Positions 43,507-53,652 are shown, counted from the first letter of the stretch. The stretch is DNA of 64,000 nt from Micromonospora sp. U21 (GCF_018070045.1 NZ_JAGPYK010000001.1:248001-312000), one strand, 5' to 3'. A program made the numbers and translations. The notes: generated from the sequence alone by a model not told the origin.

Positions 43507-44370
43507 GTGACCACTGACGATCGCGCGTACGCGGGCTGGCGCGACCCCGGCCACCCCTCGCAGCGCCTCGGGAGACCGTACGTGACTTCGCAGGAGATCC
43601 CGCTGCACGGCGGCAACGTGAGCACCGTGGTCCGGGTCGGTGACACGGTCCGCCGCAACGCCGGGCCGTGGACCCCGTCCGTGCACGCCCTGCTGAGGCA
43701 CCTGGAGTACGTCGGGTTCACCGGCGCCCCCCGGGCGCTCGGCATGGACGAGCGCAACCGCGAGGTGCTGTCGTACCTGGAGGGGGAGTGCGGGGAGTAC
43801 CCGCTCGCCCCGCACTGGGTGACCGACGAGGCGCTGGTCACCGTGGCCACCATGCTGCGGATGTTCCACGACGCGCAGTACGGCTTCACCCCACCGCCCG
43901 GGGCGGTCTGGCGCTCGTTCGGGCCCCCGCCTCCGGACACGGAGGTGATCTGCCACCACGACGCGGCGCCGCACAACGTGATCTGGCGGCCGGACGGCAC
44001 GCTCGGGCTGATCGACTTCGACCTGGCCTCGCCGGGCTCCCGGATCTACGACGTGGCGTACGCGGCCTGGACCTGGGTGCCGATCTTCGCCGACCGCGAC
44101 TCGATCACGCTGGGCTGGAAGCGCCCGGACCGGCCGCGCCGGCTGCGGCTCTTCGCCGACGCGTACGGGCTGATTCCCCGGGACCGGCACCGGCTGATCC
44201 GGACCATCCGCAAGCGCATCGTCGACCACGTCGAGGGGATCCGTCGGATGGCCGCCGCCGGGGAGCCGGCGTTCGTCCGGATCGTGCACAAGGGGCACCT
44301 GCGCCGGCCGATGCGTGATCTGCGGCTGCTCGACTACGAGCGGCACGCCCTGGAGAACGCCCTCCGCTGA
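43507..44370 (+). CDS. APH-like phosphotransferase
   Basis: A 287-residue aminoglycoside-phosphotransferase-fold kinase. The catalytic loop is EVICHHDAAPHNVIWRPDG (HxDxxxxN) and the metal motif LGLIDFDLASPGSRIYDVAYAAWTWVP. The N-terminal lobe is short (GGNVSTVVRVGDTVRRNAGPWTPSVHALLRHLE). It looks like a small-molecule kinase, not a resistance gene in any provable sense. Six bases after ftsY, with no functional link apparent. Confidence 0.87.
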   Translation: MTTDDRAYAGWRDPGHPSQRLGRPYVTSQEIPLHGGNVSTVVRVGDTVRRNAGPWTPSVHALLRHLEYVGFTGAPRALGMDERNREVLSYLEGECGEYPLAPHWVTDEALVTVATMLRMFHDAQYGFTPPPGAVWRSFGPPPPDTEVICHHDAAPHNVIWRPDGTLGLIDFDLASPGSRIYDVAYAAWTWVPIFADRDSITLGWKRPDRPRRLRLFADAYGLIPRDRHRLIRTIRKRIVDHVEGIRRMAAAGEPAFVRIVHKGHLRRPMRDLRLLDYERHALENALR

Positions 44371-44442
44371 GCGCGGGGCCGGTCGGCTCCGGTCCAATCC
44401 GCGGGCGGGTCGATCGATGGGTCGGGCCGGACGGCGGACTTC

Positions 44443-44479
44443 GTGACACGTACGAAACAACCCGTCACGAAACGGAAAC
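44443..44479 (+). promoter_or_regulatory. GlnR-like tandem box upstream of amtB
   Basis: Four sub-boxes in order: GTGAC (44443-44447), GAAAC (44454-44458), GTCAC (44464-44468), GAAAC (44475-44479). Spacings are six, five and six bases. The published actinomycete GlnR box is GTnAC-n6-GAAAC repeated at 22 bp; here the repeat is 21 bp. It lies about 115 bases before the amtB start, where GlnR activates the amtB operon under nitrogen limitation in Streptomyces. GlnR itself is not in the window. Confidence 0.8.
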
Positions 44480-44593
44480 CGGCCCGGGACCCTGGGTGAA
44501 ACAGCCGGCCGCGAAGCTTCCGCCCAACCGGCCTACGGGCGACGCTGCCCCGGAAAGCCGCGAAGGAGGGAACTTCACCTTTAGGAGGCCAGC

Positions 44594-46370
<1,777 letters not shown>

Positions 46371-46386
46371 CCGGGCCACGACCGAC

Positions 46387-48663
46387 ATGACCTCGTTGAT
46401 CAGGCGGAACGCGTTGGGGCACGCCGGCGACGGCGACGCGGGCCGCCTGATCAACGAGGTCGTCGGCGTACCCGGGGGGATCGGCGAGCCGGCCCGCCTG
46501 GCCCGTGCGGCGGCGTACGACGATTTCCTGCGCGGGTTGCTGCCGGCCCGTGAGGGCGTGGCGCTGCTCGCCGTCGGTGGGCTGGGCCGGCGACAGTGCG
46601 CCCCCTACGGTGACCTCGACCTGGTGCTGCTGCACGCCGGAGTGTCCGGGACGGACGAGCTGGCCGCCGCGCTCTGGTACCCGATCTGGGACGCCGGCCT
46701 GCGGCTGGATCACTCGGTGCGGACCGTCGCCGAGGCGCTGTCGGTGGCCCAGGACGACGTCAAGGTCGCCCTCGGGCTGCTCGACGCCCGGCTGGTGGCC
46801 GGCGACCGCGCGCTGGCCGACGCGCTGATCCGTACCGCCGCCGACCACTGGCGCCGGACCGCCGTCCGCCAGCTGCCCGGTCTGCGGGAGGTCACCGCCG
46901 CCCGCTGGCAGGCTCACGGCGAGCTGGCCTTCCTGCTGGAGGGCGACCTCAAGGAGGCCGCCGGCGGGCTGCGCGACGTGGGGCTGTTGCGGGCGATCTC
47001 CGCCGCGGGGATCACCGACGCGCTGCGTCCCGCCGTACGCGCCGCTCACCTGCGTCTGCTGGACACCCGGGACGCCCTGCACCAGCAGGTCGGTCGCCGG
47101 GTTGACCGGCTGGTCGCCCAGGAGCGCGACGGGGTGGCCGCGCTCCTCGCCCTGGAGGACGGCGACGCCCTCCTGCGCCGGGTCGCCGGGGACGCCCGCA
47201 CGGTCAGCCACGCCCTGGACGACGCCTTCCGGGCCGCCGACCGGCTGCGCTCCGGCCGCTTCCGGGGCGGGAACGGCCGCCCGGTGCGCCGCCCGGTGGC
47301 CCGGGACGTGGTCGAGCACGACGGCGAGCTGGTGCTCGCCCGTACGGCGATCGGAGCGCGCCCCGACCCGAGCCTGTCGCTACGGGTGGCCGCCGCCGCG
47401 GCCGCCACCCGGCTACCGATCGCCCGCGCGACCTGCGAGTGGCTGGCGGCGTACTGCCCGCCGCTGCGCGCGCCCTGGCCGGCCGAGGCCCGGGCCGCGC
47501 TGATCACCCTGCTCGGCGCCGGTCCAGGCCTGGTGCCGGCCTGGGAAACCTGCGACCGGTACGGGCTGGTCGACGGCTGGCTGCCCGAGTGGGCCCGGCT
47601 GCGGAGCCTGCCGCAGCACAACCCGGTGCACCGGTACACCCTCGACCGGCACCTGGTGCAGGCCGCTCACGAGGCCAGCCGGCACTCCCGCGAGGTGGAT
47701 CGTCCGGACCTGCTGCTCCTCGGCGCACTGCTGCACGACATCGGCAAGGGACTACCCGGGGATCACAGCGCGGTCGGTGTGCCGCTGGCCGAGGCGGTGG
47801 CGACCCGGATCGGTCTGCCCGCCGGGGAGGTCGAGCTGATCGGCACGCTGGTCCGGCTGCACCTGCTGCTGCCCGACGTGGCCACCCGCCGGGACCTGAC
47901 CGACCCGGTGACCATCACAGCGGTGGCCGAGGCGGTCGGCGACACCGGCACACTCGACCTGCTGCACGCGCTGGTCCGCGCGGACGCGGCGGCCACCGGG
48001 CCGGCGGCCTGGTCGGACTGGAAGGGCCGACTGGTCGCCGAGCTGGTCGCCCGGGTCCGCACCGCGCTGGACACCGGCGTGCTGCCCGAACCGCCGGCCC
48101 CCGACCCGGCGCTGTTGGCCGGGCCTCTGCCGGTCGTCCACCTGACCGGGGACCGGGTGGCGGTGGCCGCGGCGGACCGGCGGGGCCTGCTCGCCACCGT
48201 GGCCGGCTGCCTGGCCCTGCACCGGCTGGAAGTGATCTCCGCAGATGCCTCCGCGGTCGACGGCCGGGCCCTGGTCGAGTGCCGGGTGCAGCCACGCTAC
48301 GGCCTACCGCCGGACCCGGTCCCGCTCCGCGCCGACCTGCGTCGGGCGGTCGCCGGCGACGTGTCGGTCACCCAGCGGCTGCGCGGTCGTGCACTCACCG
48401 CACGGGGCGGTGGCGCGGACCCCCGGGTGGTCTGGCACCGCGAGGCGGCCACCGACGCCGTGCTGCTGGAGCTGCGCGCCGCCGACGCCGCCGGGCTGCT
48501 CTACCGGGTCACCTGTGCGCTCGACGAGGCGGGTGCCCTGGTCCGTGCCGCCCGCATTTCCACCCTCGGCGCCGACGTGGTCGACGCCTTCTACCTCGTC
48601 GGCGGCTGGCCGGACGACGCCACCCGGGCGCGCCTGGAGGCGGCGGTCCTCGCCGCCGTCTGA
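46387..48663 (+). CDS. glnD: PII nucleotidyl-/adenylyltransferase
   Basis: Modifies Tyr51 of GlnK in response to nitrogen status. The 758-residue protein has the nucleotidyltransferase domain (VALLAVGGLGRRQCAPYGDLDLVLL, then WDAGLRLDHSVRTVAEAL), a helical domain, the HD domain LLLGALLHDIGKGLPGDHSAVG near residue 445 that removes the group, and two C-terminal ACT domains (about 590-660 and 700-758). Where E. coli GlnD has PxSDxDL, this protein has PYGDLDL, with Gly for Ser. The first codons lie in a perfect 19-bp inverted repeat (46389-46407, 46443-46461). No strong Shine-Dalgarno precedes the ATG. Confidence 0.93.
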   Translation: MTSLIRRNALGHAGDGDAGRLINEVVGVPGGIGEPARLARAAAYDDFLRGLLPAREGVALLAVGGLGRRQCAPYGDLDLVLLHAGVSGTDELAAALWYPIWDAGLRLDHSVRTVAEALSVAQDDVKVALGLLDARLVAGDRALADALIRTAADHWRRTAVRQLPGLREVTAARWQAHGELAFLLEGDLKEAAGGLRDVGLLRAISAAGITDALRPAVRAAHLRLLDTRDALHQQVGRRVDRLVAQERDGVAALLALEDGDALLRRVAGDARTVSHALDDAFRAADRLRSGRFRGGNGRPVRRPVARDVVEHDGELVLARTAIGARPDPSLSLRVAAAAAATRLPIARATCEWLAAYCPPLRAPWPAEARAALITLLGAGPGLVPAWETCDRYGLVDGWLPEWARLRSLPQHNPVHRYTLDRHLVQAAHEASRHSREVDRPDLLLLGALLHDIGKGLPGDHSAVGVPLAEAVATRIGLPAGEVELIGTLVRLHLLLPDVATRRDLTDPVTITAVAEAVGDTGTLDLLHALVRADAAATGPAAWSDWKGRLVAELVARVRTALDTGVLPEPPAPDPALLAGPLPVVHLTGDRVAVAAADRRGLLATVAGCLALHRLEVISADASAVDGRALVECRVQPRYGLPPDPVPLRADLRRAVAGDVSVTQRLRGRALTARGGGADPRVVWHREAATDAVLLELRAADAAGLLYRVTCALDEAGALVRAARISTLGADVVDAFYLVGGWPDDATRARLEAAVLAAV
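46389..46461. repeat. 19-bp perfect inverted repeat spanning the glnD start
   Basis: Arms GACCTCGTTGATCAGGCGG (46389-46407) and its exact complement at 46443-46461 flank a 35-base loop. The left arm begins at the last base of the glnD ATG. In mRNA this forms a 19-bp helix with the start codon at its foot. The arms encode TSLIRR and RLINEVV, not conserved in GlnD, so the palindrome is nucleic-acid constrained rather than protein constrained. It could be a translational control hairpin or an inserted repeat that supplied new N-terminal codons. Confidence 0.85.
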
Positions 48664-49220
48664 CCCGCGATCGAATCCGCCCCGAAGCCCCGAAGCCGCG
48701 GCCGCTGCCCGCTGCCCGGCGCTGCGCTGTCCGACGCCCGCTGCCCGGCGTTGCGCGGCTCCCGGGCCACCGCGGGACCTCATCGCCTCGCTCGGCCCAG
48801 CAACCCCAGCCAGGGGGTGGACGTTGCCCGCCAGAAGTGATGCCTGCGGCCGGCACCGCGGCCGCCGCCGCTCTCCAGCTGCCGCGTGCCGCCGCACAAT
48901 CGTCCTTTCGACCCTCGCGCCAGCCCGTCTCGCTCACAGCCGTTATACCTCAGAGTCATATTTATGCCCCAGAGTCATAACGCTCGCGGAGGTGTCCGCC
49001 CCCGGCCCGGCCGCGCTGAAGCCTTCCGGCCGCTCTCACCCCCGGCGGAACGCCGTGGCGCCGTTTGGAAGGACGCCGTCCAGAGGTGTGCCGTCAAGGC
49101 GGAACGGCGGCCGGCGGATGGCATGGGCCCGGCGGGTGGCGCGGGCCCGGCGGGTACGTCCGGGGGCGTAGCTGCGGTGCCGCTCGTGGACGCACGCCCG
49201 ATGGCATCGGCGCGGGCAGA
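48664..49220. other. Gene-free 557 bp between glnD and the sensor kinase
   Basis: No frame here carries a recognised domain or good ribosome site; the open frames are Arg/Ala/Pro-rich like the shadow frames of genes. It contains imperfect CCGCTGCCCG repeats at about 48701-48750, a run of AT-richer sequence at 48942-48981 with a palindromic repeat, and the leader of the sensor kinase. The upstream operon probably ends in this region. Confidence 0.5.
48942..48981. repeat. AT-rich 39-bp palindromic repeat
   Basis: GTTATACCTCAGAGTCATA (48942-48960) and the complement of the following half match at about 14 of 19 positions, and CAGAGTCATA occurs directly repeated at 48951-48960 and 48970-48979 (19-base period). 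The island is AT-rich in a GC-rich setting and lies in the gene-free interval. It may be a promoter/operator or an interspersed element. Confidence 0.6.
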
Positions 49221-50396
49221 ATGACGGCCATGCGACGCAGCGGGCAGCGAGGGTGGCGGGAGGCGACCGCTGACGTCGCGCTCGCCCTGGGGCTGCTCGG
49301 ATTCGGACTGCTCGCCACCGGCCTGGCCGGGGACAACCAGCCGGAGTCGAGGCCGGTGGACGCCGCCTGCCGGGTGCTGATCGCGGTCGCCGCGCTGGCC
49401 CTGCTGGCCCGGCGGCGCGCCCCGGTCGCCACCCTCGCCGCGGTCACCGTGGCCACCACGACGTACCTGGTGCTCGGCTACCCGTACGGGCCGATCCTGC
49501 TCACCTTCCTGATCGCGGTGTACACCGTGGCGGTGCGGCTGCCAGTGCGGCCGGCGGCGCTCGCCACCGGCGGCGCGTTCGTGCTGCTGCTGGCGCACGT
49601 CTTCTGGTCCCGGGGCCCGGCGCCGGGCTGGGTCGGAGTGCTGCCCGCTTCGGCCTGGGCGGTCGTACCGTTCGCGGTGGGGATGGTGGTGCGGGTCAAC
49701 CGCGAGGCGGTCGCCCGCAGCCGTGCCGAGCAGGCGCGCAGCCGCGCGGAGCAGGCCCGGCGGCAGGCCGACGAGGAGCGGCTGCGCATCGCGCAGGAGG
49801 TGCACGACGTGGTGGGGCACGGGCTGGCCGCGATCAGCATGCAGGCGGAGATCGCCCTGCACCTGCTGCCCAAACGGCCGGAGCAGGCGGAGACCGCGCT
49901 GACCGCGATCAGCCGGACCAGCCGGGAGGCACTGGACGAGCTGCGGGTCACCCTGGGCGCGGTGCGGCGGGGCGCGGAGCGTGGGCCAGTGCCCGGCCTG
50001 GCCCGGCTCCCAGTGCTGCGCGACCGGCTCGCCGGGGCCGGTCTCGGCGTCGAGCTGCGGGTGGTCGGTGATCCCCGGGAGGTGCCGGCGGCGGTGGACC
50101 TGGCCGCGTACCGGGTGGTGCAGGAGGCGTTGACCAACGTCCTGCGCCATGCCGGGGTGGCCAGTGCGGAGGTGACGGTCGGCTACCGCGCCGACGGGTT
50201 GACCGTCGAGGTCACCGACCGGGGCGCCGGTGCCGCCGGCGACGGGCTGGATCCCACCGACGACGGGACCGGGGGGCACGGTCTGGCCGGGATGCGGGAG
50301 CGGGTCGACGCGCTGGGTGGGCGGCTGGCCGTAGGGCCGCGCCCCGACGGCGGTTTCCGGGTGTACGCCCGGCTGCCGGTGGAGCCGTCCGCGTGA
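49221..50396 (+). CDS. Two-component sensor histidine kinase (HisKA_3)
   Basis: A 391-residue membrane kinase. Four to six transmembrane segments fill residues 15-160 (VALALGLLGFGLLATGLA, VLIAVAALALLARR, ILLTFLIAVYTVAVR, LLLAHVFW, AVVPFAVGMVV), with no large external loop. Then the HisKA_3 dimerisation domain EEVHDVVGHGLAAISMQAEIAL, with the phospho-acceptor His near 195, and an HATPase domain ending GTGGHGLAGMRERVDALGGRLAVGPRPDGGFRV. The GTG of the response regulator overlaps its end. Start at 49221 or the second ATG at 49230. The signal sensed is unknown. Confidence 0.9.
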   Translation: MTAMRRSGQRGWREATADVALALGLLGFGLLATGLAGDNQPESRPVDAACRVLIAVAALALLARRRAPVATLAAVTVATTTYLVLGYPYGPILLTFLIAVYTVAVRLPVRPAALATGGAFVLLLAHVFWSRGPAPGWVGVLPASAWAVVPFAVGMVVRVNREAVARSRAEQARSRAEQARRQADEERLRIAQEVHDVVGHGLAAISMQAEIALHLLPKRPEQAETALTAISRTSREALDELRVTLGAVRRGAERGPVPGLARLPVLRDRLAGAGLGVELRVVGDPREVPAAVDLAAYRVVQEALTNVLRHAGVASAEVTVGYRADGLTVEVTDRGAGAAGDGLDPTDDGTGGHGLAGMRERVDALGGRLAVGPRPDGGFRVYARLPVEPSA

Positions 50397-51049
50397 TCCG
50401 GGTGCTGATCGCCGACGACCAGGACCTGGTCCGGCTCGGGCTGCGCGCGCTGGTGGAGAGCGAGGACGACCTGGCGCTGGCCGGCGAGGCGGCCGACGGG
50501 CTGCGGGCGGTGGAGCTGGCCCGCCGGGAACGGCCGGACGTGGTGCTGATGGACATCCGGATGCCGGGCATCGACGGGATCGAGGCCACGCGTCGGATCG
50601 TCGCCGACCCCGACCTGGCCGGCACGCGGGTGGTGGTGCTCACCACCTTCGAGCTGGACGAGTACGTCTTCGACGCGCTGCGGCACGGGGCGAGCGGGTT
50701 CCTCACCAAGGACACCCGGCCGGCCGAGCTGCTGCGGGCGATCCGGCTGGTCGCCGAGGGGGAGGCGTTGCTGTCGCCGTCGGTGACCCGGCGGGTGGTG
50801 CGGGAGTTCGCCACCCGGCCGTCCCGGGTGCCCCGTCCGCATCCGCGGCTCGACGCGCTCACCGATCGGGAGCGCCAGGTGGTCGGCCTGGTCGGTGAGG
50901 GGCTGAACAACGAGGAGATCGCCGCCCGGCTGGTGGTCAGCCCGGCGACCGCGCGGACCCACGTCAGCCGGGCGATGGGCAAGCTGGGAGCCCGGGACCG
51001 GGCCCAGCTCGTCGTCTTCGCGTACCAGTCGGGGCTGGTGTCCGGATGA
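50393..51049 (+). CDS. NarL/LuxR-family response regulator
   Basis: A 218-residue regulator: REC domain with acceptor Asp54 in VVLMDIRMPGIDG, phospho-switch residues in VLTTFELDEYVFDAL and GFLTKDT, and a LuxR helix-turn-helix near 150-210 (LTDRERQVVGLVGEGLNNEEIAARLVVSPATARTHVSRAMGKLGARDRAQLVVFAY). GTG start overlaps the kinase stop by four bases, so the pair is a two-gene operon. Target genes unknown. Confidence 0.95.
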   Translation: MIRVLIADDQDLVRLGLRALVESEDDLALAGEAADGLRAVELARRERPDVVLMDIRMPGIDGIEATRRIVADPDLAGTRVVVLTTFELDEYVFDALRHGASGFLTKDTRPAELLRAIRLVAEGEALLSPSVTRRVVREFATRPSRVPRPHPRLDALTDRERQVVGLVGEGLNNEEIAARLVVSPATARTHVSRAMGKLGARDRAQLVVFAYQSGLVSG

Positions 51050-51220
51050 CCGCGACGGCGGCCCCGTGGGGGCGGCGGCCGGGCACGGCCGGGGCGGCCG
51101 GGACGCGCGCCGGGCCGGGCGACAGCGGCCGTGCGGCCGGCCCGCTACCCTTGCGGTGGTCGGACTCCGCACTGCCGGCCGCGTTGTGCCCGCCGGAACA
51201 CTGACAAACGGGATGTTCGT

Positions 51221-52789
51221 GTGTTTGACACCTTGAGTGACCGCCTGTCCGGGATCTTCACCAAGCTCCGCGGCAAGGGGCGGCTCACCGACGCCGACAT
51301 CGACGCCACGGCGCGCGAGATCCGCCTCGCGCTGCTGGAGGCGGACGTCGCGCTGCCGGTCGTCAAGGGCTTCATCGCGAACGTCAAGGAGCGGGCCCGC
51401 AGCTCCGAGGTCTCGCAGGCGCTGAACCCGGCCCAGCAGATCATCAAGATCGTCAACGAAGAGCTGATCAACGTGCTCGGCGGCGAGGGCCGGCGGCTCC
51501 AGTTCGCCAAGCAGTCCCCGACGGTGATCATGCTGGCCGGCCTCCAGGGTTCCGGTAAGACCACCCTCGCCGGCAAGCTGGCCCGCTGGCTCAAGGGCCA
51601 GGGGCACCAGCCGCTGCTGGTCGCCGCCGACCTCCAGCGTCCCAACGCCGTCGGGCAGCTCCAGGTGCTCGGTGGCCGGGCCGGCGTCGAGGTGTACGCC
51701 CCCGAGCCGGGCAACGGCGTCGGTGACCCGGTCCAGGTGGCCCGCGCGTCGATCGAGCACGCGAAGCGGGCGGCCCGGGACATCGTCATCGTCGACACGG
51801 CCGGCCGGCTGGGCATCGACGCCGAGATGATGCAGCAGGCCGCCGACATCCGCGACGCGGTCCAGCCGGACGAGGTCATCTTCGTCATCGACGCGATGGT
51901 CGGTCAGGACGCCGTCCGCACCGCCGAGGCGTTCCGTGACGGTGTCGGCATCACCGGCGTGGTGCTCTCCAAGCTCGACGGCGACGCCCGTGGTGGCGCC
52001 GCGCTGTCGGTGCGCGAGGTGACCGGGCAGCCGATCCTGTTCGCCTCCACCGGCGAGAAGCTGGAGGACTTCGACGTCTTCCACCCCGACCGGATGGCCA
52101 GCCGGATCCTCGGCATGGGCGACGTCCTCACTCTGATCGAGCAGGCCGAGCAGGCCTTCGACTCGGATCAGAAGGAGAAGATGACCGCCAAGCTGATGGG
52201 CGGTGAGCAGTTCACGCTGGAGGACTTCCTCGACCAGCTCATCGCGGTACGCCGGATGGGGCCGATCGCCAACGTGCTGGCCATGATGCCCGGCATGGGG
52301 CAGATGAAGGACCAGCTGGCCGATCTTGACGACACCCACTTCGACCGGGTCACCGCGATCATCCGGTCGATGACCCCGGGCGAGCGGACCAACCCGAAGA
52401 TCATCAATGGCTCCCGCCGGGCGCGCATCGCCAACGGCTCCGGGGTCACCGTGATGGACGTCAACCAGCTGCTCAACCGCTTCGCCGACGCGCAGAAGAT
52501 GATGAAGCAGATGGGCGGCATGATGGGCCTGCCCGGCGGTGGCCGCCGCAAGGCGACCAAGAGCCCCAAGAACAAGCGGAAAAACGCGAAGGGCTCGCAG
52601 CGTTCGCGGGGTGCCGGGCAGAGTGGTGCCGCTCCGCGCGTTGGCGCCGGCGGCTTCCCGGGTGGGATGCCGCAGCTTCCGCCGGGGATGGACCCCAACG
52701 ACCTGGCCGGCGGTCAGGGCCTGCCGCCCGGCTTCAAGCTCCCGAAGATCGACTTCAACAAGCTCGGCAAGGGCGACGGCAAGCGCTGA
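51221..52789 (+). CDS. ffh: Signal recognition particle protein Ffh
   Basis: The SRP GTPase that delivers membrane-protein ribosomes to FtsY. The 522-residue protein has the N domain VFDTLSDRLSGIFTKLRGKGRLTDADIDATAREIRLALLEADV, G1 LAGLQGSGKTTLAGKLARWL, G3 VDTAGRLGID, G4 VVLSKLDGDARGG, then the Met-rich M domain (RRMGPIANVLAMMPGMGQM ... KMMKQMGGMMGLPGGGRRKATKSPKNKRK). The extended Gly/Pro/Met tail is usual in actinomycetes. GTG at 51221. Confidence 0.98.
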   Translation: MFDTLSDRLSGIFTKLRGKGRLTDADIDATAREIRLALLEADVALPVVKGFIANVKERARSSEVSQALNPAQQIIKIVNEELINVLGGEGRRLQFAKQSPTVIMLAGLQGSGKTTLAGKLARWLKGQGHQPLLVAADLQRPNAVGQLQVLGGRAGVEVYAPEPGNGVGDPVQVARASIEHAKRAARDIVIVDTAGRLGIDAEMMQQAADIRDAVQPDEVIFVIDAMVGQDAVRTAEAFRDGVGITGVVLSKLDGDARGGAALSVREVTGQPILFASTGEKLEDFDVFHPDRMASRILGMGDVLTLIEQAEQAFDSDQKEKMTAKLMGGEQFTLEDFLDQLIAVRRMGPIANVLAMMPGMGQMKDQLADLDDTHFDRVTAIIRSMTPGERTNPKIINGSRRARIANGSGVTVMDVNQLLNRFADAQKMMKQMGGMMGLPGGGRRKATKSPKNKRKNAKGSQRSRGAGQSGAAPRVGAGGFPGGMPQLPPGMDPNDLAGGQGLPPGFKLPKIDFNKLGKGDGKR

Positions 52790-52797
52790 CCTCGGGT

Positions 52798-52818
52798 GGC
52801 CGGCGCGCGTCGCCGGCC
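52798..52818 (+). terminator. Terminator hairpin after ffh
   Basis: Perfect 8-bp stem GGCCGGCG (52798-52805) / CGCCGGCC (52811-52818) with a 5-base loop, nine bases past the stop. It lies before the convergent 53-aa gene. Confidence 0.7.
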
Positions 52819-52882
52819 CCCGGGTCCCTTCGGACCTCCCGGTCGGCCGGCCGGCACCCGGCGCCGCCGGGCCGACCGCGGG

Positions 52883-53044
52883 TCACCGTTCCCGCGACCG
52901 CTTCGGCGGACGCTGACCCAGGAGGCTCTCCCGCCGTGCCTCCTTGTGCTCGGCGCGACGCCGTTGCCGCGGCGTCAGCTCCGGCCGCCCGCTCTGCCGC
53001 AGGTAGGTGGGCACCCGCCGGTCGTTCGGAATCGGCATGCTCAT
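52883..53044 (-). CDS. Small basic protein coupled to the S4 paralogue (53 aa)
   Basis: Frame of 53 codons: MSMPIPNDRRVPTYLRQSGR, then a basic helix TPRQRRRAEHKEARRES and KRSRER at the end. The ATG (53042-53044) overlaps the S4 stop (ATGA) and is preceded by GAGGAGGT, an unusually strong ribosome site. About one residue in three is Arg or Lys, as in small ribosomal or nucleic-acid binding proteins, but I recognise no family. The overlap with an S4-like gene suggests a ribosome-associated role, by inference only. Confidence 0.72.
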   Translation of the reverse strand: MSMPIPNDRRVPTYLRQSGRPELTPRQRRRAEHKEARRESLLGQRPPKRSRER

Positions 53045-53652
53045 CGTGCGACCTCCTCGTTCGAGTGGACGGCGAGGGGGATGTCCCGCAACGCGGGCAC
53101 CTCCTGCCGTTGCGGCTCCCGGGTCAGGGTCGCGGTGAACCGCTCCGAACTGACCTCCAGGTACGGCGGTGCGTCACCCTCGGAGTGCTCGGCCATGGCG
53201 ATGGCGACCGGCGCTCGGCACTGCCGGTCCGCGCGCACCTCGATTGTCTGCCCCGGCTGGACCAGGTACGACGAACGGTTGACCTTGCCACCGTCGACGG
53301 TGAACGTGTTGTGGGCGACGAGGTCCCGCGCCGCGTCGACCGAGGGCGCGAAACCAGCCCGGTGTACCAGCGCGTCGATCCGCTGTTCCAACTGTCCGAC
53401 CAGGTTCTCCGTCGTGTCGCCCGGCTGCCGGCCGGCCGTCACCACCGCGCGGGCCAGCTGCCGCACGCGCAGCTCGTACGCCGCCCGGACCTGCCGCTGA
53501 TCATTGTCGCTCAGCTGGTACCCGCGCGGGGCGCGCCGCGGCCCGCCGCGTACGCCGATCGGGTGCCGGTGGCGGCGCATCAGGTGGCCGTACGCCGGAT
53601 ACAGCGGGACCTCGTCGGTCGGCGAGGGTCGTGCCTTGGTCCGGACAGCCAT
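53041..53652 (-). CDS. rpsD: 30S ribosomal protein S4 homologue (cysteine-poor form)
   Basis: A 203-residue S4-family protein. The conserved central part reads QLSDNDQRQVRAAYELRVRQLARAVVTAG, GDTTENLVGQLEQRIDALVHRAGFAPSVDAARDLVAHNTFTVDGGKVNRSSYLVQPGQTIEV (the S4 RNA-binding domain, about 105-160), and the C-terminal PPYLEVSSERFTATLTREPQRQEVP. The N-terminal zinc cysteines of C+ type S4 are absent. S4 binds 16S rRNA and nucleates 30S assembly. It may be a zinc-independent paralogue or the only S4 gene; the usual alpha operon is not in this window. ATG at 53652 after GGGAGGAAAG. Confidence 0.9.
   Translation of the reverse strand: MAVRTKARPSPTDEVPLYPAYGHLMRRHRHPIGVRGGPRRAPRGYQLSDNDQRQVRAAYELRVRQLARAVVTAGRQPGDTTENLVGQLEQRIDALVHRAGFAPSVDAARDLVAHNTFTVDGGKVNRSSYLVQPGQTIEVRADRQCRAPVAIAMAEHSEGDAPPYLEVSSERFTATLTREPQRQEVPALRDIPLAVHSNEEVAR

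Noticed and set aside
43507..44370. Aminoglycoside resistance gene
   Set aside because: The phosphotransferase fold is shared with many small-molecule kinases, and the gene sits in a core operon with ftsY; no resistance-type context.
48664..49220. Several frames of 100-200 codons in the gap between glnD and the sensor kinase
   Set aside because: They lack ribosome sites and domains, and their composition matches shadow frames; the stretch is better seen as regulatory or spacer DNA.
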